The notes: generated by a model not told the origin, from the letters alone. Positions 10,293 through 23,031 are shown, numbered from the stretch's first letter. The stretch: DNA of 64,000 bases from Vermamoeba vermiformis (GCA_045837725.1 JBEWZL010000210.1:55037-119036); one strand, 5' to 3'. Numbers and translations are program-made.

Positions 10293-12722
10293 ATGACAAC
10301 CGAGTTCATTAATGAAAACCACGTATACGTAAATCTTAGCAGAGCGAATGACAGTGAAGATTCGTTGGTCATGATCTCGCAAGAACTCTACCGAAATCCG
10401 ACCGTAGAATATTTGGATCTCAGCAATAATCAGCTGTCTGCCAAGGACTTTGAAAATTTCTCTCGATCATTATTGAATTGCACGAACTTGAAGCTATTGA
10501 ACCTCAGATTCAACCAGACAACTAATGCGGGCTTGCCATTAATTACAAAAGTCATAGAAAATAATCCAGGCCTTGAATCCCTCGATTTAAAGTCAAATTC
10601 AATTAGCGATGAAGGCGCTAAATTACTGAGCTCTTTTTTGACTCAATTGAAGCGCCTGTCTCTTCGGTACGTTCTCTAAATAATACCCATTATAACGAAA
10701 TTTGCGTCTAAATATTTTAAATAATATTGCCAATACATCTATGGCACCATAATAATCGCAAGGCTTCAAAGTGGATCGGATCACTTCTGAAAATTTCATT
10801 TATTTGTTTCTCGCCGTAAGATTGGCTTTTCACTAACGATTCCCGTTTACAGGTATAATAATATTGGCGATGATGGATTCCTCGCATTATTATATGCCGC
10901 AGAAAACAATACAACCCTCGACGAACTCGTGATGATGAACAACAGCGTGTCAGATCGCGGCTTGGAGCCACTAGGCAAACTCATGCAACATAATACGACA
11001 CTAAGGAAGATTAATTTCCGAGGCAATCGAATTGGTGATGAAGGTAAGGTTTGATAATAATGACATCTTTTGACACGTGAACCAATTTAGTCATTTTTTC
11101 GGTACCGACTCGCCTGCCGATTATTTAACTTAAATTATATATTTATTGTCTGTTGGATTATGTCATGATCAACCAGCAAATGACTTTTATCGGCGCATTT
11201 TTTATGTTGAAATTGTATGTTGGAGGCGTGGTTCGTACTAACATGTCGTTCATGAATAGGTTTGAAATCCATTGCCGAAATGTGGGAAAACAACAAGACG
11301 CTCAATTATCTCAACTTACGAATGAACAACTACGGACCTGAAGGCTTCAAACACATTTGCGACGCATTGGCAAAGAATTGCAGCGCGAAGCACTTGAATT
11401 TCAGTGAAAATGCCCTGGGAGACGATGCTATAGTCGGTTTAGCCGAGGCACTGAAGACCAATACTAATTTGGATCATTTGGGCCTCAACGAAGTTCAAAT
11501 CACAGCTGTTGGTACTCAAGCTATTGCCGAGTACGTGGCCCAGTCGAATAAGATCAATTTCTTGTCCATATTAGGAAATAAGATGGGCGTGGAGGGCGGT
11601 ACGTTCATAACTCAATAATTTTACATTTAATGCACCATTGACTGAATTATGAATCGTGCAGTTCAAGCACTTGCAAAGGCCCTCACTGTGAACAAAACTT
11701 TGACGCACTTGGATATTAGCAACGTTGGTCTCACCGTCGATGCTATCACTAGTGTCATGGCTGCATTGTCTTATAACAACTCCACTTTACGCGAGCTGAA
11801 CATGCGCGAGAACGGTCTGACAAAAGGTACATTGTCAAGGATATCTAACCGCTAGATTTCACTAACACGGATTTAACTATTAGAGCACATGAAATCCGTC
11901 GGAATTATGCTCAAGCACAACAAGTCATTGACCGCGCTGGATCTGGGCTGGAATCGCTTGGACATGGCTGCTATGAACGAATTGAAAGACGGATTGCTCG
12001 CCTGTCCTTCATTAACGTCATTAATATTGAAGAGTAATCGATTGGGTAACGAAGGTACGATAATAGTTTTGAAATTGTCGTGAACAAAAACTAATTTTAA
12101 TTGCAGGAGCCAAAGTGATTGGAGCTGTCTTGGCAACAAATCCTCACCTGAAAAAGCTTCATTTGGGATCAAATCAGATTAAGAACGAGGGCATTAGATC
12201 GTTGTCGATATCGTTCTTGACGAACACGAACCTGGTGCACTTGGATCTGAGCAAAAACCAGATCGGTTCGCAGGGTCTCCGATCCAAACTTTTGACTTCA
12301 AACTCGACATTAGAATGGCTCAAACTAAATCACAATGAGATTGATGATGAAGGTAAAGTTCAATAAATCTATGATGTTGGGCTAATCATAATTAACAATG
12401 AAATTTAGGAGCAATTTCGTTATCGATGGGCTTGGATGGCAACAAGACTATGAAACATTTGTCGCTGACGCACAATAATATTGGAGATAAGGGAGCATTA
12501 TCTTTCTTAATATCGATCGCCGAAAGTACCATTATTTGCACACTGAGTCTCAGAAAAAATCAGATCTCAACGAAGTTTGTCAAGAACATCGAGCAGATCT
12601 GTTTAAGTAAGTATAAAAAGGCAAAAATATTATAGCGTATTAATATCTATACAGATAATAGCAGGGTTGAATGGGAACGGAAATATCTTGCGAGCGGAAA
12701 GAAGCAGTCTTGCTTCGAGTAA
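10293..12722 (+). CDS. RNI/NLR-type leucine-rich-repeat protein built of LRR exons
   Basis: Eight exons (10293-10666, 10853-11043, 11260-11598, 11662-11826, 11884-12054, 12107-12352, 12409-12606, 12655-12722) encode 583 aa. The protein is made almost wholly of 28-29-residue ribonuclease-inhibitor-type repeats (LxxLxLxxNxIgdeG). Examples are VEYLDLSNNQLSA, LHLGSNQIKNEG, LDLSKNQIGSQG and LSLTHNNIGDKG. Introns 2 to 7 are all in phase 1, and most fall directly after a DEG/NEG-type repeat end, so exons equal whole repeat units. There is no NACHT, CARD, kinase or membrane segment. A short non-repeat tail follows the last repeat. Such proteins act as binding scaffolds, and the partner is unknown. 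Confidence 0.85.
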
Positions 12723-12783
12723 TTTTCATTGTTGTAATAAATTTGTATTGGACAACACTGAAAGAAGCTTTAAGTTGCTAAAT

Positions 12784-13533
12784 ATGGGAGAGGCTATCTT
12801 ACCCTGACAAGCATGGGACGGGGAGATTATTCCTCGGTTCGACAAATCCATTTCGGTGCTGCAGTCATTCCTAAGACTACGCAAAATATCTCGAATATTT
12901 CGTGACGAGATAGATGCGCATATAACAATGCGAATATGCGATGTACGTAGAGATTAAAAATGGAAAATATTATTTTTAATTTTCAAAATTAATTTAAAAT
13001 TATAGATAGGCATCAAATCGTCATTTGATCGCATATTCCTCGCTCATATAATACTTGGTACCCTTGAGGAGGTTCAAATTTTTATCAGAAAGAATAGTAA
13101 GTGGAGCAGATTTGCCATAAAGATTAACATTCGAGTTCAGATCTTACTGTGGACTATTTAACAAAGTTAAAGCCCGTTCGAGTACATAACCTTCAATGTA
13201 GAAGTGGATTTTACAATTTTGATATGATTCGTTGGTTAATTAACTTTGGACTGGATGGGAGGTACGAAATCGGCTTCATTTTCTAGCTTTAACGATGTAT
13301 TTAGGGACTCTTGTCTTACTGATTGGCACATTAAGAACTTATCTATTGAGTGGAATGTTTATATGCTGGAGCATGGCGCGTACTGTAATTTTGACGTTCT
13401 GAAGCAGTTCAAGTCCCTGGCTGATTTTCGACGAATATGGAGGTTTTGCGATAAGACTCCACAAATGATATCGAAACTATTGTCAGGGCTTTTCCATTCT
13501 GACTTTCAAAAGATTCGTATACCAGAGGAATAG
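12784..13533 (+). pseudogene. F-box/ankyrin-like gene, damaged
   Basis: I could follow one frame through 12784-12942, 13006-13096 and 13141-13533 with well-formed introns, the second holding an ATTAAC branch. The first part resembles an F-box: WDGEIIPRFDKS, then VLQSFLRLRKISRIFRDEID. Later parts (FDMIRWLINFGLDG, VYMLEHGAYCNFDVLKQF) resemble ankyrin-type helices. Two oddities suggest decay. The eighth codon after the ATG is TGA (12805-12807), in frame with the F-box. The frame also slips over a 25-nt segment (13262-13286) that starts GT and ends AG but is shorter than any other intron here and lacks a CTAAC branch. It may also be a live gene starting downstream of the TGA. It ends 8 nt before the next ATG. 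Confidence 0.55.
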
Positions 13534-13541
13534 AATTTATA

Positions 13542-14237
13542 ATGGAGGAATATCGATCCACGTCCAGCGATAATTTGTTCAAAAAGCTGCCTATTGAAAT
13601 AATGGAGACGATAGTTTCATACGAATTAGACGATTATTTATGGTTGGAGATGACAGATTACATTATAAGAGACGCACCCGACAATACTTTAGACATTACA
13701 TTTAACTATTATATTAATTTCCATGCGGCAGTTCCGGTGTTTCTTTTGAAGTATTGGAACAAATTCTCAGAAAAAACGAAGAAATTGGCAGTGGATTTAA
13801 CGATCACTCTCAACTGCAATGACCCAAGCGACAAATTTTACGAATCTTTGCTCCAGTTTTTACGATTTCCTATTATGGCAAATACATTTCCTTCACCAGA
13901 AAAGGCAGCCGCTCCAAACGTCTTATTTCACGTGATTCACAGCACGCACCCGAAAGCACTTGACATACTCAAAGCAATCGTAGAAAATCAACAATATTCG
14001 CCAAGTGCTTATGGTTGGCCGTGGTACAATCCAGTGCCAGCAGTATGGTACGCAATGACCCGAAACAACTTAAACATTATAGAGTACCTCATTGAAATCG
14101 ATTCATGGCCAACACGTACTCCGTCTACCGATTTTGAACGGTGGGCAAAAGAAAACAAAGTCAGTGATGACACAGTGCAGTTTGTGCGCGACATTTTGCA
14201 AAAGAAAAACATACCATTGCCTAGCGAGTTGAGTTAA
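13542..14237 (+). CDS. F-box-like protein, single exon
   Basis: This is an uninterrupted 231-aa frame starting at ATG 13542, only 8 nt past the stop of the upstream relative. Residues 12-40 (LFKKLPIEIMETIVSYEL) look like a weak F-box. The second half has helical ankyrin-like units, with NNLNIIEYLIEIDSWP resembling MIRWLINFGLD of its neighbour. It is therefore likely a tandem paralogue and a substrate adaptor of SCF-type ubiquitin ligases. Function beyond that is unknown. The small gap and lack of introns are unusual for this region. Confidence 0.6.
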   Translation: MEEYRSTSSDNLFKKLPIEIMETIVSYELDDYLWLEMTDYIIRDAPDNTLDITFNYYINFHAAVPVFLLKYWNKFSEKTKKLAVDLTITLNCNDPSDKFYESLLQFLRFPIMANTFPSPEKAAAPNVLFHVIHSTHPKALDILKAIVENQQYSPSAYGWPWYNPVPAVWYAMTRNNLNIIEYLIEIDSWPTRTPSTDFERWAKENKVSDDTVQFVRDILQKKNIPLPSELS

Positions 14238-14478
14238 TACGCCAAGGCAGTTGCCGATGTTTGGAGCACAGATCTGCATTTCAAACAAGTTTGCGCTAAC
14301 AACATATTGGCTAAGTACGTATATTTCTAGCAATATAGGTTTGTCGCTAATAAATATATGCAGATGAATGGAGTCACACGGTGTCTCAATTTTCCGACCA
14401 GCAAATCAGTTCCGGTAAAATGTACTTTTGACGATACGGCAAATCTTTATGCGTATTAATAATACAATATATACAATA

Positions 14479-17400
14479 TTAGGGAATGGGATCGCCAACG
14501 TGCTTGTCAGGAAATTCTCCTCTGTCATCAATGGATCTGCCACAACAAAAGTAATGGACTCGGTTCCGAGGTATGTTATTTTGATCGATCATATCTTCCG
14601 CTTCTCTCATCGTAAATCTCTGCAATTTCTTTTCTTGGCCCTCTTCGTAATGTTCGTCAATGTAAAGCAGATCCGGCCATCTATGTCTACCGCATGAATT
14701 CGGGTTATTTGCAGCTTCAGTGAATTGTTCGTGGCAATATTTGCACTTTTTGTTGATATTGCGCTCTTGGTCTTGTTGATCAGCTTCATCTTGTTGCGCT
14801 CGTTCTTCTTCGGTCCACCAATCAAGTGTCTCTTTGAACTTATTGGTCAAATAGGGATGCTTGCAAATGATGGCGATCCAAACAGGGGTATTGGACTTGG
14901 CTAACTCAATCACCATGTTCATCAAAGTGGATTTTTGAGCGTGGTAAGAAATTGACGGGCCAGCGGATAGATCCGTGTGAGGCGTCTTCATTTCCTTTTT
15001 TAGACCTGATAGCTAAAATTGAAGTATACTTTAGCAGCGGTAAACTTAGAATGATTTTCTTACTGACCTCTTTGTGGACTTGTGAAATTGAGTCTAAATC
15101 GATCGCAACCATCGCTGAAGGATATTGACTCGCTTCTTCAATGATGGCCGCAATATGTTTAATCGCCATGTTTTCTTCCGTAATTCCTTTACGGTACAGG
15201 TACGAGGCGTCAATGTAGTGAAAACAGCCAAAGTCTCCGTGAACCACGAACTGGAACAGCAAATAACGTGCCTCTTCGTGATCAAATTCCGCTGCGTCAA
15301 TGTGCTTGGTGATACTGAAGGTCTGAAAATAGCAAAGATTAGTAATTCAATGCTGAGCAAAACGTCCGAACTGCAATCTTAATTTAGTCATAATACTGAA
15401 TTTTCTTGAAATGGACGTACCTTGATTTTGGATTCACGCGTGAAAATTCGCTTGGCAGCAGCGATTAACTTTTTGACTGCCCGACGGAATTCTTTTGCTT
15501 CATCGGTGGCGAGTAACACGTCGATGAAACGAGATCGACTTTGAGATGTAGGATTATAAGTTTCATCACCAGGTTTCAATTTGAAAGCCGGGCCGGTCGC
15601 TACCTCCCATATATTCTGCAAGGCTTTGAGGTACTGAAAATCTGGAATTTCAGTGATTATGTCGTTAAGTGCTTTCTTATCAATTAATCGGTCGTTCTTC
15701 GTCAAATAAGTGTTGGCCAAAGTAAGCAAATAATCCAAGCTTCCGATGTGGTTCAAAATATCGGAGATAATAATATCGAGTTCTTTGTCTACTTTAGCCA
15801 TTTCTGTCAATTTTTCTCTAACGAATCGGTAAGTGACGGCCTGCAATTTCATTTGATAATTAGATTATAAACCGAGTCTAAACTTAGCGTTAAGTTTCAT
15901 ACCCATTGATCCTCATCAAGCAATTTAAGCAATTCAGTCAAATCTTCTTCGCCTCGAGACTCTTTGATTTGGATCTGACCGGATTCAGCGTTCATGTCCA
16001 AAAATATTCTTGGCAGCTCTTTGAAGTATCTTTTTCTGATTCCGTTTGCAGAGGCATACGCTAAAAAGCTCTCATGTGAGGGGTATCGCCCGTACGATGC
16101 AATCTTATCGTACGTTTGCCATGCTTCGACCAAGTTTGGTAGGTACATATTTGCAATGACTACGCGCTCAGCTGAGCAAACGGATTTAGCTTTTTTAAGG
16201 GTGTCTTGCCAAAATTTCTCGTAATTTTCTTTCGTAACGACGCACGTTTGATTGCCAATGAAAGTCTCCATGTAATTGATGAACACGCGCATTGCATCGT
16301 TTGAAAAATTGACCGTGATCTTCGATACTTGGGAGAGGTATTTGTTGTATAATTCGCCTTGAAGAACAATTTTCTTGTTCCTTAATAATTTTTTCTCGAT
16401 CCACCTGCGAAAAAGCAAAATTAATTTTCGTGAATTCGCTCGATGCAAGAATGTTAACTCACTCCTTTCGTGCTAGAGCAGACGGACGACCGACAAACAA
16501 TTTAATATTCATTCTACGTAAAAATGCTTCGTCCATGGACTCATAAAGGTTCGTAGCGCCAAAGAGCACTAAATTTGGAGTGTCTTTGTTTCCTATTTAC
16601 GAAAATTAAGAATATTATTAATCACAATTTATTACTTACCTCCTATAACACTTAGAAGGACGGAGATCTTGTTGACGCTGCTTCCGGATGAGGATGGGCC
16701 GTTGCGACTCGGAGCCAGACCGTCAATCTCATCAATTGATATTGCCGTAAGCATCCAAGGTACCTATTTGCAATATTAATAATATTAATGCATATTCATT
16801 ATTATCCACAACTTACAGCTTTGGCTCGTTTCGCTAACTCGTTAATCATCAGCTCACTTTCACCTACAATTCCCTTCAAGAAATCTCCGGCGGCAAGAGG
16901 ATCTGATACCTATGATACAAAGAATTAATATGGGACAATTTGGGCTGCTCGATTATGGCACGTACCGCTGCAATACCAAGGTAACTTAACAGAGTTGAGA
17001 TTAAATAAGTCTTTCCTGTTCCTGGAGGTCCCCAAAGGAGAACACCTATATGAATGATATGAATACGTGCATTTGAGGGCTATTAATACAAGCAAACTTA
17101 CCTCTTGGAGATCCTGTCGGATGCGAAAACAGTTGCAAATCAGTTTTCATCGCCTCGACCAAGCTTTGAATTCCGATCATTTGTTTGACGTTAATCAAGT
17201 CATCTAAGGCCTTAATAAGAACTTGGGGGTCTACTGGAGGAATTTCATGCAAGATCTGGCTGTGGTACGCGAGGTACCGTACAAAGTTGTGTGTTCGTGC
17301 ACGACAATATTTGGATTCGTTTGGTTTAAAATCGGTTTCTATAACTATTTCGATCATGTCCTATAATACTTTAATTAACTAGGGTCGTAAGTTAACAATA

Positions 17401-18135
17401 ATTTCAATTTCGCTTACGAAATTTAAGTTGTTTGTCGGAAATTCTTGCTCTGTTACTTTTTTTTCATTGACGTAGTAATTTACTGAGATATCTCTGGGGA
17501 GATATTCAACTTCAAAGTCGTTCGGCAATAGCAGATCTCGCTCTGGTCTTTTTGGCTCTTTCATAACCAGTTTGGAGAATAGGGCCGCTTTGGAGTCCAA
17601 TTTTCGTTTAATTTGTTCTTGTAATGCACCCAGGAATCCTTGTTTGACCAAGTCTTTCTGATCTGGAACTGTCGCGTCAGATCTGAATTTGAATTTAAAA
17701 AAGAATTTACTTACGGTTTTCTCGAATATGGTTATGCCATTGGCTAAATTGGAGATATCCAGATTGCGTTTCGAAAAGGATTGCAACTTTATTCGTTGTT
17801 GGTTTTTTCAATTCTTTTGGTTTTTCAGATGCCGCATCCGCCAAAGAAACAGGCTCCTCGCTTCTCCTTGCATCAATAAGAATTTGATTCATAGATCTAC
17901 CTTCTAGAATATCAATTATTTGAGCAGCGACCTCTTCTTTCCCGAGCTGCTTCGACAGCAAAATGTCGGCGATCACTTCCAAAGCTCGTTCGTTTGTAAC
18001 TTTTAAATGTTTTTGAACTAACGGAGGCAATACTTCTCGTGATTTAATGCGCCAGAAGGGAAGTTGAGCGGCTAATTCTTTTTTCAATTGGCTGGGGCTA
18101 AGTGTAGTTAGTCGCTCTGCTCCTTCGTGTTCCAT
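14479..18135 (-). CDS. AAA ATPase with C-terminal Cys/His zinc motif
   Basis: Eleven exons, listed 5' to 3' (18135-17715, 17662-17418, 17360-17102, 17045-16966, 16909-16817, 16763-16640, 16592-16463, 16404-15903, 15840-15421, 15322-15068, 15012-14479), give 1020 aa in a consistent frame. A single AAA module sits near residues 300-420. Walker A is GPPGTGKT, Walker B is AISIDEID, GATNLYESMDEAFLRRMN supplies sensor and arginine-finger residues, and a GESE-type pore region precedes it. About 310 helical residues lie upstream, and more than 550 follow. The last 90 residues contain CKYC, then NSCGRH, then CCG, resembling the C-x2-C...C-x2-H...CC pattern of CHORD-like zinc folds. I recognise no named orthologue. 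The start is the first ATG in frame; an upstream TTG extension is not needed. Confidence 0.85.
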
Positions 18136-18436
18136 TTGTGGTGACAATTGAATTAATTGTGTTGCGAATGTCAAAAATTAAATTTATGCCGTCTTGTGAG
18201 CAATTCCGCATTCCAAAAGAATAAACCGCCAGTCAAAATCGAGCTACAAAAAAACTATTCTTCAGCACTTAAGAATATAGATGTTAATATAATTGATAAA
18301 CTCTGTCGACGAGCAACAGAATTTCGTTGATTCAATTTCAAAATTAGCACGTGGTTCTATTCTTTTCGCAATAACTCGGCAAAATTAAATCAGCAGCAGT
18401 TTATTTTGACTAATTTATTCAATATAAGCAACACAA
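18136..18436. other. Divergent promoter region
   Basis: These 301 A+T-rich nt separate the head-to-head AAA ATPase (-) and coiled-coil (+) genes, so they must hold both promoters. I recognise no defined element. Confidence 0.45.
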
Positions 18437-20317
18437 ATGAGCGCCCACGAACCTTATTCAAAGCCTGCCATCAACTACGTGGCCGAGTTATGGGAACTCA
18501 GACAAAAACTCCTTGAAGAACGAGAACGGTTGATGAAGCGAGTTGAAGCGTGCTCGCCTGAAAAGCTCGACAAGGTAAAAAAGTCTTTAGAGCTGGCTGA
18601 AAAGAAGATCCAAGAAAATCAGAAGTTGATCGCAGATGCAGAAAAAAAGATCGCTGATTTAGAGAAGAAAATCAAGGAAGACTCAAAGTTGCTCGAAGAA
18701 TATACCATTGAGCTTAAACAAAAAGAAGAAGACCTCAAAGAAAATGTTGAAAAATTGCGAGATCTTACTGAAAGAATGAACGAGTTGAAGTTGAAAGAAC
18801 ATCTTCTTAGTCAACGCAACCTCGACCTAGACTCACGTATCGAGGCGCTAAATGCCTCGCAATTAGAGGAGAAGATGAACTTGACCAAGATCAAGGTAAA
18901 AAGAATTGAAATTTTAACGCAAGAGTTAATCAATTATCTACAGGATAATGTGCAAATAATGCAACAAAAATGCGACAAAATTCGTAGAGAGATTTCCGAG
19001 CAACAAGCGTCAATCAAAGAATTGATTTCCCTGATCCGCCAAACAGAAGCGCAACTTGAAGATCTGGACGACCAAATTTCAGACCTTCAAGCGGAATTGG
19101 CCGAACTCACGACTACGCTTGAGACTCTTAATCAACGAAAAGAAAATTTGATTGCTGAACGAGAACGTCTTCAAGAGCAGCTTGCAACCCTAGAGAACCT
19201 AATTAATGAGCTCAAGAACGAAATTCGTCGGTTAGAGGTGCAAAGAAGTGCCGCTAGAGACGTACCCAAGGTATTAGAATATAGCATATATCGAATAAGC
19301 GGATCTAATTTTTTACAAGTCCGGATTCTGGTTCATCAAATGGGGAGGGGTCGATAATCAAGACAAGAGAGCGGAACTCACCATTAAGATTGACTCAGTA
19401 AAGCGAGATTTAGAGGTATGGTATTAATAGGATATAGTAGTACTTTAATACTAAGCTCGATTATAGAAAGCGATGGGCGATCTGAATCATTTCCGTACCG
19501 AGAGCTGCAGGAAAAAAGACGAAATTAACTCCACGCAGTCAATGATCGACAAGACCAAAACTAGCATGTCGAAGACTGACAAACTCTTGAGTAACAAAAA
19601 CCAAGCCAGATCCCGTAAAGAAAAAACTCTCGCGCGAAACCAGGACAAGTTGGATGATCAACGAACGGACCTTCGTCAAAATGAGCACGAAGTGGGTATT
19701 TTAGAGGACAAAATCGTTGTTTCTCAAGCTGAAAAAGAGGTACATTACAATTTTAAATTTCCTTTTTTTGACACATCTCACAGAACGCTGCCGCTCTTAT
19801 CCGCTCGTTCGAATCTGACAAGCAGAAGGCTGAAAATGAGAAGTTGAACGTACAGCAGAGACTTGCTAGAGTTACCGACGAACATGCCGACACCAAGATC
19901 CAAGTCAAAGACTTGGCAAACCAAGTCAGCACGACTGAAGTGAAAATTGGAAACCTAAAAACAGTAATTACGAAGACCCAAGGCGAGTTAGAGAGACTGA
20001 ATACTGAAGTGGAGATGCGAAAAGTTGAAGCCAAGTACCTCGAAACTGAACGACAGCTGTACCGTGCGCAATACGATTCGATCAAACAAGAAACTGATGA
20101 AATTTCGGCAAAAGAAGTTGAGGTCTCTGAAGCGATCGAAAATCTGACGAAAACTTTGGATAAACTTGCCGAAGAGCACCAGCTTGATTACGACAAATTG
20201 TTTTCTGAGCAGTCAAGAAACGAAAAAAAGAAAAACGGTTTTCACTTTGTTTTAAAGGACCATTGTAACGGTTATTTTAGTGCTACTCCTCGAATAATAA
20301 AGTCCTCGCACTTTTAG
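18437..20317 (+). CDS. Long coiled-coil protein
   Basis: Four exons (18437-19270, 19320-19415, 19467-19739, 19784-20317) encode 578 aa. Almost the whole chain is heptad coiled coil rich in E, K, Q and L. It is broken once, at the exon 1/2 junction, by an aromatic/glycine stretch (SGFWFIKWGGVDNQDK). There is no motor head, signal peptide or clear transmembrane helix. The layout is coil, short hydrophobic break, coil. The same layout appears in the convergent gene downstream, so the pair may be diverged relatives. Function is unknown; structural or filament proteins look like this. The last 30 residues (from KKNGFHF) leave the heptad pattern, so the true 3' end could differ. Confidence 0.75.
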
Positions 20318-20614
20318 TTTTCCTTCAATTTCTTTCAGTCCCCGACAAAAAGTTGAAAATTATCAGATTGGTTGATGGGTTAGAAGAACACGTGGTTTTG
20401 CATACTACATGCAATTACTGCTCAATATAACTGCCTTAACTCCCATGAGGGCGACCTTCCGATAGAGTATAATAAATAAGATTATCAGCAGCCGAACGAT
20501 CAATGTATTTGGTTTCAACAGGTCATGATATTGTCGGGATTAAGAAAATGACGTACTATTTTATTGACTCGAGAATAAAATGCAATAGAGAGACGACGAG
20601 CCAGAATTCAAGAC

Positions 20615-22394
20615 TTAATCGTTATAACTATAAGTGTGTCTAGTATATGCATCATTCTTTTCTTCGTCTTTTTCTTTCAACTCGATTTTCGCTTTCGCTT
20701 CTTTCACAAGCTGTTTAGTCTCGTTAAGTCGCTCAGTCAATTCTTCGTGCTCTTCACCAATGCCGTCAATTTCAGTTTGAACCTTCTCGTACTTCTCTTG
20801 AATGCTTATTAATTCGTTTTTGTTACTAGCCAAAGTTTGCTGCAATTTTTTATGCGTCTGCTGGATCTCTTGCAAACTCTTTTCGGTCTCAGTAACTTCA
20901 GTACTTATTTTAAGCAAATTGTCGGAAATCTCAGAATGACTCGCTTTCAATTCTATTTGCTTTTGATTCGCTTCGGCAATTGAATAATTAACTTGATCCA
21001 ATTTTATCGCTAATAATTCCGATCTCTTGATCTCGGTTTTTTGTTGCTTTTCTAAGCTCTGATGAATCCGTTAGAAGGTAACGAAATGGTAAATATATAT
21101 CTTACGCTATTTAGACTAGCAAGTTGCTTATTTTCGGTGATGAAGTGTTGTTTTTGGCGACGGAATTCGGACCGCTGTCGATCCAGATCCGAATTCTTAT
21201 TCTCTAACTCGATTTTTTCCTTATTAAGGTCACTTATGCTTATTTCTACTATGGTTTTATCATTTCTTAGGGTCGAAAGCTCGGTCCTTGAGTCCGCGAT
21301 GATTTTCTCAGAATTCTTAATGGACGACTCGATCTCCGTTTTCTTATTCGTCAATATCGATAGTTTATGTTCGAGGGTCTTCTTAACGACATGCAAGACT
21401 TGGACTGCAGCTTGGACGAAGGCTCCGTAGCCAGATTTAAGGAACGCGGATGCGGCTTCCAGCTGCCAAAAAAATTCAGCACTGATGCTGGTACTTGGAT
21501 TAAACTTACTGCTTCAAGGGCTATCTTAATACCCATTAGAATATTTTGTAGCTCGGCAATCTCTGCTTCTTTTTTTCTGAGCTGTTCTCTAAGGCTGTAA
21601 CAGCATCCAGTTAGAAAACCGTTATAAATATTTTACCTAAGAACTTACGAGGCTATTTCCGACTCATTTTGAGATATTCTTGACTCAATTGAAGCAATTT
21701 TGTTGTCAATCGCGTGCAACTGGCCTTGTTTTTCCGTACTCGAAGAAGAGTTCTGAATCCGGATTTAGTTTTGGATAAAAGAGAATAGAAAGACTTACTA
21801 GTTTGAGATTCTTCGCAGTAGTATCAATTTCTAACTGCACTTCTGATAGTTGTTGCTCCGTCGTAGCGAGGTCAAGCTTGTTTTCTTGGATCTTGGCGGA
21901 GTTTTCTTCGATCGTGTCTTTGATGCTTTCAACTTTTTCATTTGTCGATGTTAACTCTTGTTTAGTTTTCTCTAAGTCGTTAACTAGCTGGTTTTTCTGC
22001 GCTTCAAGTTGCGCCAAGTCGTTGGCAACTGAATCTAGCTCCACTTGAGGATCTTTTTGCTGTTGCAAAAGCCCGGCTTTATTTTGGATTGTCTCTGATA
22101 ATTTTTCTTCCAATTTTCTTATTTCTAGGGTATTTTTTTCAAGTTGCTCTTCTCCCTAAAGAATTGAATGTCAATTCAACAACACATCCGCCTGAAAAAC
22201 TCGCTTACTTGGCGAATTTGTTCCTCCAGCTCGTTCTTTCGTGTTTGAAGGGCATCTTTTTGATTAAGGAGCTCCGTCAATTGAGTTGCAAGCAGATCTC
22301 GCTGATCAATGAGCAACTTTTTGAAGTCATTTAAGCGTTGCAATTCTTCTTCAGCTCTTCTGCGCTGAGCGTCGTTGTTTTGTTGGTGCTGCAT
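20615..22394 (-). CDS. Coiled-coil protein with central hydrophobic segment
   Basis: Six exons (22394-22209, 22155-21799, 21752-21649, 21594-21510, 21462-21106, 21058-20615) give 510 aa in one frame. Residues 1 to about 245 form a coiled coil. A 35-residue apolar stretch follows (LEAASAFLKSGYGAFVQAA and VQVLHVV), then a second coiled coil runs to the end. The plan mirrors the convergent upstream gene. The apolar segment could be a membrane-associating hairpin between two long helices, or simply a hinge. No signal peptide is seen. The start ATG opens with MQHQQNNDAQ. No known family is recognised. Confidence 0.75.
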
Positions 22395-23031
22395 CGTTGA
22401 AAGTATTAATAATACTGATAACAACGCGCTTGCACGAATTTTATTTCGTGATTCAATTCTTTTTGGATCACGTGATCGATTCTCGCAATTGTGAAATCGA
22501 ACAGGGTCCGATCATCCATCACATTGAGCAAAAGGACATCCGTATCGTAATAATAGTCGTTTTGGCTACGATGAATAAAATTAAAAATATTATGATCGCA
22601 GCAGCTTTAGAATTTGAATTATAAAGAAGTGAGGAGCGCTTCAAATATTTATATCGATTTTTTAAATTAGCTACTGCCTCAAACAACTTACTCTTTCTCG
22701 ACGGATTTGTTGCAGGGCTCGTGACACCAATTTTGTTCTATTCGTGGCGTGGTTTTCGCTTGTTGCTGGACACCACGTTTTTAACTCCTAAGTAGGGTTA
22801 ATTTATTCTGGTTATTGGTTGGGGTGCTGAGCAAACGGGTTGACTATTCAAGCTTCGCACAGAAACATTGAAACTGCTAGCCGCCAAGATTTTCAAACAC
22901 AAAAGGGTGGACTTTCGAGTCTATAACGTTTAATAGCGATGAACATGTTATTAGTATCGATAAATCGAAAAATTGAGGCGACAAGAAGCTGATTCACAGC
23001 CTCAGTATTGCATTAACAATTAGCAATTGGG
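22395..23031. other. Intergenic region without visible gene
   Basis: These 637 nt upstream of the minus-strand coiled-coil gene are A+T-rich. They contain no convincing frame on either strand and no RNA gene that I recognise. Confidence 0.45.
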
